A DNA stretch of 9,510 nucleotides. Origin: Chloroflexota bacterium (lineage in GTDB: Bacteria; Chloroflexota; Anaerolineae; Caldilineales; Caldilineaceae). Within the stretch, counting starts at the first letter, position 1. Each line of letters begins with the position of its first letter. The translations under genes were made by a program, and so were the position numbers. This document shows positions 1-9,432 of this stretch, piece by piece. The stretch covers positions 1 through 9,510 of the forward strand of contig QEUY01000433.1 of the NCBI GenBank assembly GCA_003577365.1, given 5' to 3'. The notes below the pieces were generated by a model. The model was not told where the DNA came from. It was given only the letters and a program-made list of their open reading frames with translations, and searched no databases.

Positions 1-302
1 GCCAAGACGGTCAGGCCAGCTTCTTGCTCGCTGCTCAGACGACGAGGTTGACCGCTCCGTGGCCTTTCGCTGAGGGCAGCCGCGACACCTTCCTCGCGAT
101 AGCGTCGGCGCACGTTGTAGACGGTCGCCACGCTGACGGCGACCCGCTCACCGATCTGCGCCGGGGACTTGCCGGCGTGACTGTGCAGCAAGATATGCGC
201 CCGCTTGATGGCACGTGCACTACGCATGCCCTTGTTAACGAAGTCATGTCAGTAGTCCTGGTCAACATCACTGAACACGATAGGGGTGGCTGGCTTCGAC
301 AT
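1..302 (-). pseudogene. IS630-family transposase, 5' part, interrupted by a stop codon
   Basis: Translating the minus strand from the ATG at 302-300 gives a start like MSKPATPIVF, followed by a helix-turn-helix region (KGMRSARAIKRAHILLH, then VAVSVATVYNVRRRYREEG near residues 53-71) and the linker ALSERPRSGQPRRL. This is the N-terminal DNA-binding part of IS630-type transposases; the DDE catalytic domain would lie beyond the left window edge. The start is supported by a strong Shine-Dalgarno sequence, AAAGGAGG (315-308), five bases before the ATG. Codon 18 is TGA (251-249), where relatives appear to carry a Leu-like residue (DY-x-HDF), so the full product is not made by normal translation. 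A Met at codon 26 (227-225) could restart translation but has no clear ribosome site. The gene runs off the window, so further damage cannot be judged. Family assignment is from motif recognition only. Confidence 0.82.
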
Positions 303-384
303 TGCTTCCTCCTTTGCTCGCCAGCATACACCCTTTCGGTCTAATATCTAAACAGTCAATGTACTAGGTGTTCCTCAGTTTATA
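1..384 (-). mobile_element. IS630-family insertion sequence, one end (boundary approximate)
   Basis: The transposase fragment is followed outward by an AT-rich non-coding stretch (about 345-420) unlike the GC-rich surroundings. It contains a candidate element end around 360-384 (TACTAGGTGTTCCTCAG then TTTATA). IS630-family elements insert at TA dinucleotides, and a TA lies at 381-384. The partner inverted repeat is outside the window, so the exact end and the target duplication cannot be confirmed. The element sits downstream of the typA terminator-like palindrome and does not interrupt a recognisable gene here. Confidence 0.4.
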
Positions 385-455
385 AAAATACTTCTACAAA
401 GAATCATACATCGGTTATCCGCATTTCTATCACTTCTACCGATCAAGTAGTCGCG

Positions 456-482
456 CAGCGGGGGCGACGGTCGCCCCCGCTG
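456..482 (-). terminator. GC-rich perfect palindrome after typA, probable terminator
   Basis: The arms CAGCGGGGGCGAC and GTCGCCCCCGCTG are exact reverse complements of 13 bp separated by one base; in RNA the innermost pairs would open to form a loop. It lies 20 bp after the typA stop codon, the place expected for a transcription terminator. Neither side has a clear T-run, so intrinsic termination may be inefficient, or the hairpin may mainly protect the mRNA 3' end. Confidence 0.6.
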
Positions 483-502
483 GTGTATATCTGCTCTTGA
501 GT

Positions 503-2349
<1,847 letters not shown>

Positions 2350-2409
2350 CACCGCCTCGCCGGTCTGTTCAGTCTGCGAAAGGGCCATTGCACCCATAGG
2401 AGCCACCAT

Positions 2410-2439
2410 TCTTGTCCGAGCCAATCTTGTTCGAGCCAA
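2410..2439. repeat. 15-bp tandem repeat in the typA leader
   Basis: TCTTGTCCGAGCCAA (2410-2424) is followed directly by TCTTGTTCGAGCCAA (2425-2439), 14 of 15 bases identical. It lies between the typA promoter and the chosen start codon. Its length is a multiple of three, so in the frame of typA it would encode ARTRL-ARTRM if translation began at the TTG at 2439. No function is evident. Confidence 0.85.
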
Positions 2440-2513
2440 AAGCCTCGATCCAAAACGCCCGATCCACCCAATTGCGGCGTGACCGGGCGCTCACCTGCGC
2501 ATGAACGGCGGAT

Positions 2514-2542
2514 AGTATACTGTGATCGGCGCAGCGCGTCAA
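2514..2542 (-). promoter_or_regulatory. Sigma-70 type promoter for typA
   Basis: On the minus strand a -35 box TTGACG (2542-2537) is separated by exactly 17 bp from a -10 box TATACT (2519-2514). Each hexamer is one mismatch from the bacterial housekeeping consensus. It sits in the non-coding gap between the upstream membrane protein gene (stop at 2600) and typA (start at 2349). Transcription would start near 2507, giving a leader of about 155 nt. This implies typA is transcribed independently of the genes upstream. Confidence 0.78.
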
Positions 2543-2599
2543 TTTCAGGGAGCGCTTCCGGCGATGGGACTGCAGCCCGGCCCGAAGCATAGGGGCGCT

Positions 2600-5008
2600 C
2601 TATCTGGGCGGGTTCGCCAGACGGAGGAGCAGCGGTATCAGCGCATACAACGCCGCGCCCAGCAAGAGTACATCGCGAAAGCCAAGGCGGATGGCGACGA
2701 CTGAAGCGAGGGCCGAGCCGAGCACCGACGCGACCGCGTTGAGTCCCCACCACATCGGCAGGCCGTGCGGCGCTGTCTGACCCGCCACCCGCAACCCGGT
2801 CGGGAAGGGGATGCCGAGCAGAAAGCCCAGGGGCAGCGTGAGCAGCAGTGCAGCGCCGATGCGTGCGGCCAGCGGCGCGCCGAGTAACTGGTCGCGCAGC
2901 GCCGGATAGGCGAAGGCATGGGTCGTCGCCAGGGCGACGATCCCCACCGCGGCTAGGCCCACCAAACCGGTCAAGCCCGTGTGCCGCCGCCCGCTGACGA
3001 AGCTGCCCAGGCCCGCGCCGATCAAGAGACCCTCCAGCGTCACCACCAGCGAGAGCGTCGGGTTGCCGAAAAGCAAGAAAAAGCGCTGCACCAGCGGCAG
3101 CAGGATCAGCATATAGGCCACGCCGAGCACGCCGAAGTAGAGCGTCAGCGCGGCCATCGACCCAGCCATTGACCCAGGCGCGGCCCGTGCTGCTCGGCGC
3201 ACCCCCCATAGCGTCGCCGCGGCGTAGAGCAACACCACGGCGGCGACCCACGCTAGCAGCGTCGCCAAGGGCGGGGGCAGACGCCAGTCGAGGTGGTAGA
3301 AGAAGGGCCGGTCGTCGCTGGTAGGCGCCAGGTTGACATCGCCATTGCGGGCAAACGTATAGACATCGCCGCGGCCCAGTACCAAGTCGCGCAGCGTCAG
3401 CTCGAAGAAGTAGGGGAGATAGAGGGGCTGCATCCCGCGGCGTTCGGCCTCGTGCGCAACCTGCGCCAGCGCGTCTTGTGAGAGCGCGTCACGGGTGACG
3501 AGCAGGACGCTCGTGCGTTGGGCCGGGTCATCGCTGCCGTACTGGGTCAGCACGACGCGGTCCAGCGCAGCACGGCGGCCCAGCCCCTCGGCTTGCAGCG
3601 CGGCGATGGCCGTCAGCAACGCCCGGCTGCCCTCAAAGCCGTTGTGGGTCACGATGCCGATGCGCCCGCCTGGCTTCAGACGCCGCCAATAGGCGCGCAG
3701 GGCCTCTTCGGTGAAGATGTAGCTCTCGGAGAGCGCCGCACCCTCATGGCCCGCTGCCTGGCTATAGACCACGTTGAGATAGATGAGGTCATAGTGCGCC
3801 TGGGTTTGCTCGACAAACGAACGGCCATCGGCCACGACCGTCGTCACCTTGGGCCGGTCCAGGATCGCGCCGTTATAGGCCGCATAGCGCCGCACCAGGT
3901 CTACCATGGCCGGGTTGATTTCGACGGCGGTAATGTGCGCGCCACCGGCCAGCAAGGCCAGCACGATATCGCGCCCTGCGCCTGCGCCCAACACCAGGAT
4001 ATCGTCATTGCTGCCAATGGTAAACGGCACAAATTCCAACGCCTCCTTCAGAGGACTCAGTTCTGTAAGCGCCTGGTCAACGTGGCCGATCGAACCGGCT
4101 TCCAAGCGATACATATACGACCCGGCTCCACCGTCGGTGAAGATGAGCTTCTGCTGCGCCTGGCGCGTCTCCACCACATCGAGACGTGCGAATGGACTCC
4201 ACACGGTCTCAACGATGCGCGCCTGCTGACTTGGGTCTTGCAGCACGCGCACCAGCGTCTTATCTGGCGCGGCAGAGCGGATGCCCGCCATGTCCAGGGT
4301 CAGGAGACCCCCTGTGCGTTGAGCCAGCAGCAGCGCGGCGATGGCGAACGCGCCGCTCGCCATCGCCACCCCGCCCAGGCGACCCTGATGGCCGCGCAGC
4401 AGCGCCAGCGCAGGCAGCAGGCTCAGCGCCGCCAGCCAGAGGATAGCGGCGAAAGCGCCCGTCAGGCTGATCAGGGGCAGGACGGCGACCGTGCCCACCG
4501 CTGCGCCAAGCAGGTCGGCGGCGTAGAGCCGCGGGCTGTCCTGGGGCCGCCGCGCGAAAACCGAGGAGAGAAACAGCCCAATCAGGAGATAGGGAGCCAG
4601 GGCAAGCAGGGCGTGCAGATAGACTGAGCCGGCCCACGTCAGCCGCGCCAGGAGCAGCGCATCGGCGGTCAGCACGAGGGCCAGCGCCAAGAGCACGCGC
4701 CCCCACTCACGCCCCTCTAGGGGTCTGCCGCGGTGGGCTGTCAGCCATGCGCCCGCGGCGCCACCCAGCCCAAGGCCACAGATGGCGACCGACGTCGCGA
4801 CGAACACATAGTGATACTGGAACAGGATCGAGAAGAGGCGCGTGAGCAAGACCTCGAAAGCCAGCGAGACACCTGATACCACGGCGACCGTGACTATGAT
4901 CAGGGCAAGCGGGAGTTCGCCCGCCTCCACTATGTCGCGCCGCGCAATACCGGCGACCGGCGAGGGTGCGGCAGGTTTGATGGACAGCAGCTTCGATAGG
5001 CGGCTCAT
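2600..5008 (-). CDS. Polytopic membrane protein with embedded spermidine-synthase-like domain
   Basis: The 802-residue protein has about seven hydrophobic segments in residues 33-230, a soluble domain at about 240-570, and about seven more segments in 580-797. The soluble part has a class I SAM-dependent/spermidine synthase fold signature: glycine-rich LVLGAGAGRD at 338-347, acidic AVEINP at 361-366 (E363), and VVADGRSF at 391-398. The N-terminal segment LAFEVLLTRLFSILFQYHY and the TSDDRPFFYHL motif (563-573) are typical of large bacterial membrane proteins often annotated as spermidine synthases. In true aminopropyltransferases a catalytic Asp follows the YDVI strand; here the sequence is YDLIYLN (406-412), with Asn at that place. 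Polyamine synthesis is therefore doubtful, and the substrate is unknown. A GGAG sits rather far (about 13 bases) before the ATG. Gaps of 245 bp on the upstream side and 250 bp on the downstream side suggest it is a separate unit or loosely coupled to the sugar operon. Confidence 0.85.
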   Translation of the reverse strand: MSRLSKLLSIKPAAPSPVAGIARRDIVEAGELPLALIIVTVAVVSGVSLAFEVLLTRLFSILFQYHYVFVATSVAICGLGLGGAAGAWLTAHRGRPLEGREWGRVLLALALVLTADALLLARLTWAGSVYLHALLALAPYLLIGLFLSSVFARRPQDSPRLYAADLLGAAVGTVAVLPLISLTGAFAAILWLAALSLLPALALLRGHQGRLGGVAMASGAFAIAALLLAQRTGGLLTLDMAGIRSAAPDKTLVRVLQDPSQQARIVETVWSPFARLDVVETRQAQQKLIFTDGGAGSYMYRLEAGSIGHVDQALTELSPLKEALEFVPFTIGSNDDILVLGAGAGRDIVLALLAGGAHITAVEINPAMVDLVRRYAAYNGAILDRPKVTTVVADGRSFVEQTQAHYDLIYLNVVYSQAAGHEGAALSESYIFTEEALRAYWRRLKPGGRIGIVTHNGFEGSRALLTAIAALQAEGLGRRAALDRVVLTQYGSDDPAQRTSVLLVTRDALSQDALAQVAHEAERRGMQPLYLPYFFELTLRDLVLGRGDVYTFARNGDVNLAPTSDDRPFFYHLDWRLPPPLATLLAWVAAVVLLYAAATLWGVRRAARAAPGSMAGSMAALTLYFGVLGVAYMLILLPLVQRFFLLFGNPTLSLVVTLEGLLIGAGLGSFVSGRRHTGLTGLVGLAAVGIVALATTHAFAYPALRDQLLGAPLAARIGAALLLTLPLGFLLGIPFPTGLRVAGQTAPHGLPMWWGLNAVASVLGSALASVVAIRLGFRDVLLLGAALYALIPLLLRLANPPR
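3153..3176. repeat. 12-bp imperfect tandem repeat inside the membrane protein gene
   Basis: GCCATCGACCCA (3153-3164) is followed by GCCATTGACCCA (3165-3176), differing at one base. It is in frame and encodes the repeated GSMAGSMA near residues 612-619, in the loop just before a C-terminal membrane segment. It looks like a tolerated slippage duplication. Confidence 0.75.
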
Positions 5009-5253
5009 CGATGCAAACCGGCTCCAGTCGGGGTCCTCACCTGCTCTCGGCGTTTCGCCGTATGGCTAGCTGTGGGTGGTGCAGATAGAGGTAGATTCAC
5101 GACCAGTCACCAGGGCAAGCTGAAGGCCCGCGCCTGCGCAGCGCCGCCTCGGTCGGGGTGGAGAGGGCGTCGCACGCTGGTTTCTGGACTTTCAGGTGGA
5201 TGTTGCAGCCGGTTTGGCAGTAGCTCTTATCCAGCCTGGCCCGCTTCGACGGT

Positions 5254-7365
5254 TCACCATCCGCTGGCGCGCTCCTGGCGCCATTGCGCCCCCGGCGCCA
5301 GCGTCACGGTCTCGACCGCATCACCCAGCCACAGACGGCGGGTGAGCGACGCCGGCGTGATGTTGCGGACCTCCGCCGAGAGGTGGCCTCGGCCGCGGTC
5401 GAAGCGGGCCGAGACTTCTAGCCCGCCGGCCAGCAGGCGCTCGAAGGCACAGGCCGGCCATGCTGCGGGTACGGCGGGGAAAATACGTACCTCGGTGCCT
5501 TGTGCAGAGAGCAGAAGGCTCTGCAGTGCGGTGCAGACCGAGCCGTGCGCCGTGCCGAAGTACATCATATTCCAGCGGTTATTCGGCGGCAGCAGCAGTT
5601 CGGAATAGCCGCCGTGCTGAGACAGGGCAGGCGTGGTCCCCTCGATCAGCGACCAGGCGGTGTCGCCGTCGCCCTGCAGGGCGAAGATCGTCGCCAGCAG
5701 TCCGGTGCTCCAGGGCGTACCGCGCATAGTTCCGCTTGGCCCATATCCAGCATGGTATTCGGTCTGGCGCGCCAGGTATTCGCGCGCCGTAGCGAGGGCG
5801 CGCGGGTCATCCGGCGCAATCAGGCGCATCGGGTAGATGGGGGCCAATGAACTGAGGTTCATATGCGCCGAGCCTTCCGAACTGGCAAAGTAGTGTCCAG
5901 TCCACAACAGGTCAAGTGCCTGGATCAACCTGCCGGCCACTTCAGCGCAGTGCGCTGCGAAGTCTGGATCGAGGTCGAGGATGCCCGCTGCCTGAGCGGC
6001 CAACTGCAAGATGCGCGCTGTTCCGGACAAGATCAACCCTTCATTCTGGAGAGGCTCTGGCCGTTCGTGGACACCCACCAGCGGGCGCACTTCATAGCCG
6101 CGCGCGGTCTGCCGCACGACGTCGGCCAGGAAGAACTCGGCCAGCCCGCGCAAGAGCGGGTAGTACTCGGCAAGATAGGTGCGGTCGCCGGTCGTCTCAT
6201 AATAGCTCCAGATCATGTTGGCGTATGATGCATTGTTATGCATCTGCTCTTTTTGATGGAGCCATGTGCCATAGGCTTTGTGCCCACCATGGGTGATCTC
6301 CCAGTCCCATTTCAACCCCGGCTGGCCGAACTCGTCGCGTGCATGCCGTCGCGCATGCTCCAGCGTGCGCTGGAAGAAGCGGACTGCCTCCAGCGCCTCG
6401 TGCAGGTGGTTTGAGTGCACCAAGGGATCGAACAGAAAATAGGCATCCCAGAAAAGATGGGAGGACCAGGTGAGGCGCAGATTGTTGACGGGCAGCCCGC
6501 CGGAGACGGGATTCTGCGCAGCTTTGAAGAGATGAAGGCTGCTGTCGTAGAGATACTGAAAGCGCGGGCTGGGGAGTGTGATGGCCGAACGGGTAAAATA
6601 GGCGCGCCAGGCAGCCAGGTGCTCGTCGCGCAACGCCGTATAGCCGAGCGACTGCGCTTTGTCAAGGACTGCATGATCCAAGGGAGCATCTTGGTCGTCG
6701 ACAATGGCGTAATAGTGGGTAATGCGCTGGGCAGCGACGCCTAGCCAGCAACCGTCGTCACTGTGGCCCGCCGCTGTCGGGGCGGGGTTCAGGGCAAGCC
6801 CCATCCAGCCGTGCGTCTCCCCCAGGCGATAATCGGCCCTGGCCGCGTCGCGATCGATGCGCAGATCGTCGAACGGCATGGGTTCATAGGGTTCATCCAC
6901 CCACGGCTGTGCGCTGAAGTGAGCGCGGAATTCCACTGGCTCACTGAACTCATATTGGATGACGAGGAGCGGGCGGGTGGCGTGGAGGAAGGTGACCGCT
7001 TCCGCCTGGAGCGCCCCATAGTCCACCGACGAGTAGAGCGTCGCCTCGTGGGGGAGGAATCGTTGTGAGGCGGCGCGCACGTCCAGGCGGCGTCCGCCGC
7101 GCCACAACTCATACCAGGTGCGCCCCAGCGGGGCCAGTTCGTACCAACCGCTGCCCTCGGCGTGCAGGGGCGTGCCCGGCGGCGGGAGGCGCGCCGGCGA
7201 GATCACGCCGCGCGCTTCGGGGTAGTAGCGGTCGGACTTGTACCAGTAGCAGCGGTCGAGATCTCCTTGGGCGCGCAGGGGGACCATCGCCCCGGTATAG
7301 CCGATCAGCACAGCATCGCGGCCATTGCCGAGAAAGCAGTGATAGTAGTCGGGCGGCAAGATCAT
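5254..7365 (-). CDS. Six-hairpin glycoside hydrolase, GH65/GH95-related, cytoplasmic
   Basis: The 703-residue protein starts MILPPDYYHCFLGNGRDAVL, like the N-terminal beta-sandwich of GH65/GH95-type enzymes (FLGNGR), and has no signal peptide. The beta-rich N-terminal part covers about 1-250. An (alpha/alpha)6 barrel-like part follows, with FWDAYFLFDP (305-314), a GLKWDWE motif (350-356), HNNASYANMIW (376-386) and a YYETTGD helix end (388-394). The stretch VGVHERPEPLQNEG (430-443) lies where the general acid Glu is found in related enzymes, so E434 or E442 are candidate catalytic residues. The C-terminal EVRIFPAVPAAW and beta-sandwich (625-695) resemble GH95/GH65 C-terminal domains. The start lies 9 bp after the stop of the MalG-type permease, so it is co-transcribed with the transporter and probably degrades or phosphorolyses the imported sugar. 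The exact CAZy family and substrate cannot be told; GH65 phosphorylase, fucosidase-like or trehalase-like activities are possible. Confidence 0.78.
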   Translation of the reverse strand: MILPPDYYHCFLGNGRDAVLIGYTGAMVPLRAQGDLDRCYWYKSDRYYPEARGVISPARLPPPGTPLHAEGSGWYELAPLGRTWYELWRGGRRLDVRAASQRFLPHEATLYSSVDYGALQAEAVTFLHATRPLLVIQYEFSEPVEFRAHFSAQPWVDEPYEPMPFDDLRIDRDAARADYRLGETHGWMGLALNPAPTAAGHSDDGCWLGVAAQRITHYYAIVDDQDAPLDHAVLDKAQSLGYTALRDEHLAAWRAYFTRSAITLPSPRFQYLYDSSLHLFKAAQNPVSGGLPVNNLRLTWSSHLFWDAYFLFDPLVHSNHLHEALEAVRFFQRTLEHARRHARDEFGQPGLKWDWEITHGGHKAYGTWLHQKEQMHNNASYANMIWSYYETTGDRTYLAEYYPLLRGLAEFFLADVVRQTARGYEVRPLVGVHERPEPLQNEGLILSGTARILQLAAQAAGILDLDPDFAAHCAEVAGRLIQALDLLWTGHYFASSEGSAHMNLSSLAPIYPMRLIAPDDPRALATAREYLARQTEYHAGYGPSGTMRGTPWSTGLLATIFALQGDGDTAWSLIEGTTPALSQHGGYSELLLPPNNRWNMMYFGTAHGSVCTALQSLLLSAQGTEVRIFPAVPAAWPACAFERLLAGGLEVSARFDRGRGHLSAEVRNITPASLTRRLWLGDAVETVTLAPGAQWRQERASGW

Positions 7366-7374
7366 GGTCGCCGG

Positions 7375-8289
7375 CTATCCCTTCATGCCTGTGAGGGTAA
7401 TACCCTCGATGAAGGCGCGCTGTGCCACAAAGAAGAGGATCAGCAGCGGCGCCATCATCACGAGTGAACCGGCCATCAGCAGATTCCAGTCGGAGGTGTA
7501 CTGGCCCTTGAAGAAGTTCAGCCCCAAGGCCATGGTGTAGGTCTCGGGCCGGTTGAGATAGATGAGCGGGCCGAGGAAGTCATTCCACACGCCCATGAAG
7601 GTGAAGATCGTGATCGTCGCCAACGCCGGTTGGGCAAGCGGGATCATGATGTAGAAGAGAATTTGCCAGATCACAGCGCCGTCGATCCGCGCTGCTTCCT
7701 CCAGGTCCACCGGAATGGTCATAAAGAACTGGCGCAGCAGAAAGATGTTGAAGGCGCTGCCGAACCAGGCGGGCACGATGAGCGGCAGCAGCGTATTGAC
7801 CCACCCCAGTTTACTGAACAAGATGTATTGGGGGATGAGCGTGACGACGCCTGGCAGCATCATCGTCGAGAGCAGCACAATGAACCAGAAGTGTTTGCCC
7901 GGCGCGTCGAGCCGAGCAAACCCATAGGCCACGACCGTGCAGGAGATGAGCGTTCCCAAGATCACGCCCACTTCGATGGTCATCGTGTTCTTGAAATAGA
8001 TATGGAAGGGCAGCGTCGTCACCGCCAGGCGGAAATTGTCCCATTGGATCGGGTTAGGGATCCATTGCGGTGGGAACATGAAGACCTGGTAGTTCGGTTT
8101 GAGTGCCGTCGAAACCATCCAGAAGAAGGGGATGAGGATGATCACCGCGCCGGCGACCAACAGGATATAGGCAATGATCGCATTGATCAGCGCCTGTCCC
8201 CGGCGCGTGCGCCACAGGGGCGGGGCCGCGCGGGCGCGGACATTCGAGCGCAAGTCAAACTCTCCAGAGGCAGTCTTCTCAGCGGCCAT
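7375..8289 (-). CDS. Carbohydrate ABC transporter permease, MalG type (CUT1)
   Basis: This 304-residue inner-membrane protein forms one half of the translocation channel of a CUT1 sugar importer. It shows about six membrane segments (roughly 36-58, 103-125, 133-155, 166-187, 210-235, 268-290). The cytoplasmic EAA loop, EAARIDGA...IMIPLAQP (198-221), docks the ATPase. The C-terminal end, AFIEGITLTGMKG, is characteristic of MalG-like permeases. The ATG at 8289 is preceded by AAGGA about eight bases upstream. It lies 105 bp after the MalF-type gene and 9 bp before the glycosidase gene. The length is normal and no disruption is seen. The substrate cannot be read from the permease; the neighbouring hydrolase suggests an oligosaccharide. 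Confidence 0.93.
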   Translation of the reverse strand: MAAEKTASGEFDLRSNVRARAAPPLWRTRRGQALINAIIAYILLVAGAVIILIPFFWMVSTALKPNYQVFMFPPQWIPNPIQWDNFRLAVTTLPFHIYFKNTMTIEVGVILGTLISCTVVAYGFARLDAPGKHFWFIVLLSTMMLPGVVTLIPQYILFSKLGWVNTLLPLIVPAWFGSAFNIFLLRQFFMTIPVDLEEAARIDGAVIWQILFYIMIPLAQPALATITIFTFMGVWNDFLGPLIYLNRPETYTMALGLNFFKGQYTSDWNLLMAGSLVMMAPLLILFFVAQRAFIEGITLTGMKG

Positions 8290-8394
8290 GGGGAATTCCT
8301 TGCCCTGCTGTGCGCCACCAGACCAGCGCGATCAGTGCGGCGTAAGGTCGTTTACATGGAGCGTTCAGCAGCCTTGGCACTGGCTCTCCATCTC

Positions 8395-9327
8395 CTACTT
8401 CCGCTCCGACTCATAGTAGACCCAGAGGCTTTGCGAGCGGAAGACCAGCAGAGTCAACACAAGAATGATGATGAAGAGAATCCAGGCCATGGCGGCGGCA
8501 TAGCCCATGCGGAAGTTCTGAAACGCCATCTGGTACAGATAAAAGTAGTAAAAGAACGTTGCCTTGCGTGGGCCGCCGTTGGTCATGACATAGGCAGCGG
8601 TGAAGGTCTGGAACGAGCCGATGATGCCCATGATCAGGTTAAAAAAGATAGTGGGCGTCATCTGGGGCACGGTGATGTTCCAGAATTTGCGGATCGTGCC
8701 AGCGCCGTCAATCTCGGCCGCCTCATAGAGCGGGCGGGGGATGCCTTTGAGACCGGCAAGATAGATGATCATCCCGCCGCCGATACTCCAGAGGCTCATC
8801 AAGATCAGGGCCGGCAGCGCCCACTGCGGGTCGCCCAGCCAGTTGGGGCCTTCGATGCCGAACCAGTGCAGGATCATGTTGAGGATGCCGAACTGCGGGT
8901 TAAAGACCCAGATCCAGAGCACGGCCACCGCTACGCCGGGCAGAATGGCGGGCAGATAGTAGATGGTGCGGAAGTAGTTGATGCCGCCGACCGTCTGGTT
9001 CATCAGCAGGGCGACGGCAAACGCGCCCGCGAGATGGAGCGGCACGGAGACGACACTGTAAATGGTGGTGACTTTGAGCGACTGCCAGAAATCGGGGTCG
9101 GCCTGGAACATACGTTGGTAATTCTCCAGCCCCACCCACACCGGTGCGGTAAACAGGTCCCATCGGTTGAGGCTGAGCCAGGCAGAGTAGACCATCGGCC
9201 CTGCTGTCCAGAGAAAGAAGCCGATGAGCCAAGGCGAGATGCACAGATAGAAGACAAGCGTTTCGCGCCTGGCCCAACGCGTTCTGGAGGCGGCGCGACC
9301 GGGGCGCGTCTGGTTGGCAACCGCCAT
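8395..9327 (-). CDS. Carbohydrate ABC transporter permease, MalF type (CUT1)
   Basis: This 310-residue membrane protein is the partner channel subunit to the MalG-type permease. About six membrane segments are visible (roughly 23-45, 84-109, 120-142, 169-192, 223-245, 277-297). The EAA loop is YEAAEIDGAGTIRKFWNITVP at about 201-221, and the periplasmic loop contains NWLGDPQWALPALI. The start at 9327 (MAVANQTRPG) is chosen over an ATG ten codons upstream because AAAAGGAGA lies just before it at the right distance. The gene follows the sugar-binding protein gene after a 105-bp gap containing a hairpin, the standard CUT1 order of binding protein, MalF type, MalG type. No ATPase gene is in the window; CUT1 systems often use one encoded elsewhere. 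Confidence 0.93.
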   Translation of the reverse strand: MAVANQTRPGRAASRTRWARRETLVFYLCISPWLIGFFLWTAGPMVYSAWLSLNRWDLFTAPVWVGLENYQRMFQADPDFWQSLKVTTIYSVVSVPLHLAGAFAVALLMNQTVGGINYFRTIYYLPAILPGVAVAVLWIWVFNPQFGILNMILHWFGIEGPNWLGDPQWALPALILMSLWSIGGGMIIYLAGLKGIPRPLYEAAEIDGAGTIRKFWNITVPQMTPTIFFNLIMGIIGSFQTFTAAYVMTNGGPRKATFFYYFYLYQMAFQNFRMGYAAAMAWILFIIILVLTLLVFRSQSLWVYYESERK

Positions 9328-9385
9328 ATGTGGGGTCTCCTTTTCCCTGAACTCCAATCCACGGCGCCTGGACAGGGCTGCGGGG

Positions 9386-9418
9386 AGCAGGCAGGGTCAG
9401 AGATTAGCCCTGCCTGCT
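9386..9418 (-). terminator. Intergenic hairpin between binding protein and permease genes
   Basis: AGCAGGCAGGG (9386-9396) and CCCTGCCTGCT (9408-9418) are perfect 11-bp reverse complements around an 11-nt loop, starting 14 bp after the binding protein stop. There is no T-run after the stem on the minus strand, so it is more likely a partial terminator or mRNA-stabilising structure than a full stop. In E. coli the malE-malF gap carries REP hairpins that keep binding protein levels above permease levels; a similar role is inferred here. Confidence 0.6.
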
Positions 9419-9432
9419 TGCATTACAGCCGG

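Noticed and set aside
303..497. Small gene or CRISPR-like structure in the AT-rich stretch left of typA
   Set aside because: There are no repeated units and no open frame with a ribosome site; the region is best explained as the IS end plus the typA terminator-like palindrome.
3518..4627. Plus-strand open frame of 369 codons opposite the membrane protein gene
   Set aside because: The composition is that of an antisense shadow, and the minus-strand frame has clear domain motifs.
5009..5253. Possible promoter or terminator in the 245-bp gap between the glycosidase and the membrane protein gene
   Set aside because: A TTGCCC and a small CGGCG/CGCCG hairpin (5049-5061) are present, but no well-spaced -10 box or stem with T-run could be supported. 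The plus-strand frame starting at 5072 also looks like noise.
8356..8391. ATGGAG/CTCCAT inverted repeat between the two permease genes
   Set aside because: Only six base pairs around a 24-nt loop, likely by chance.
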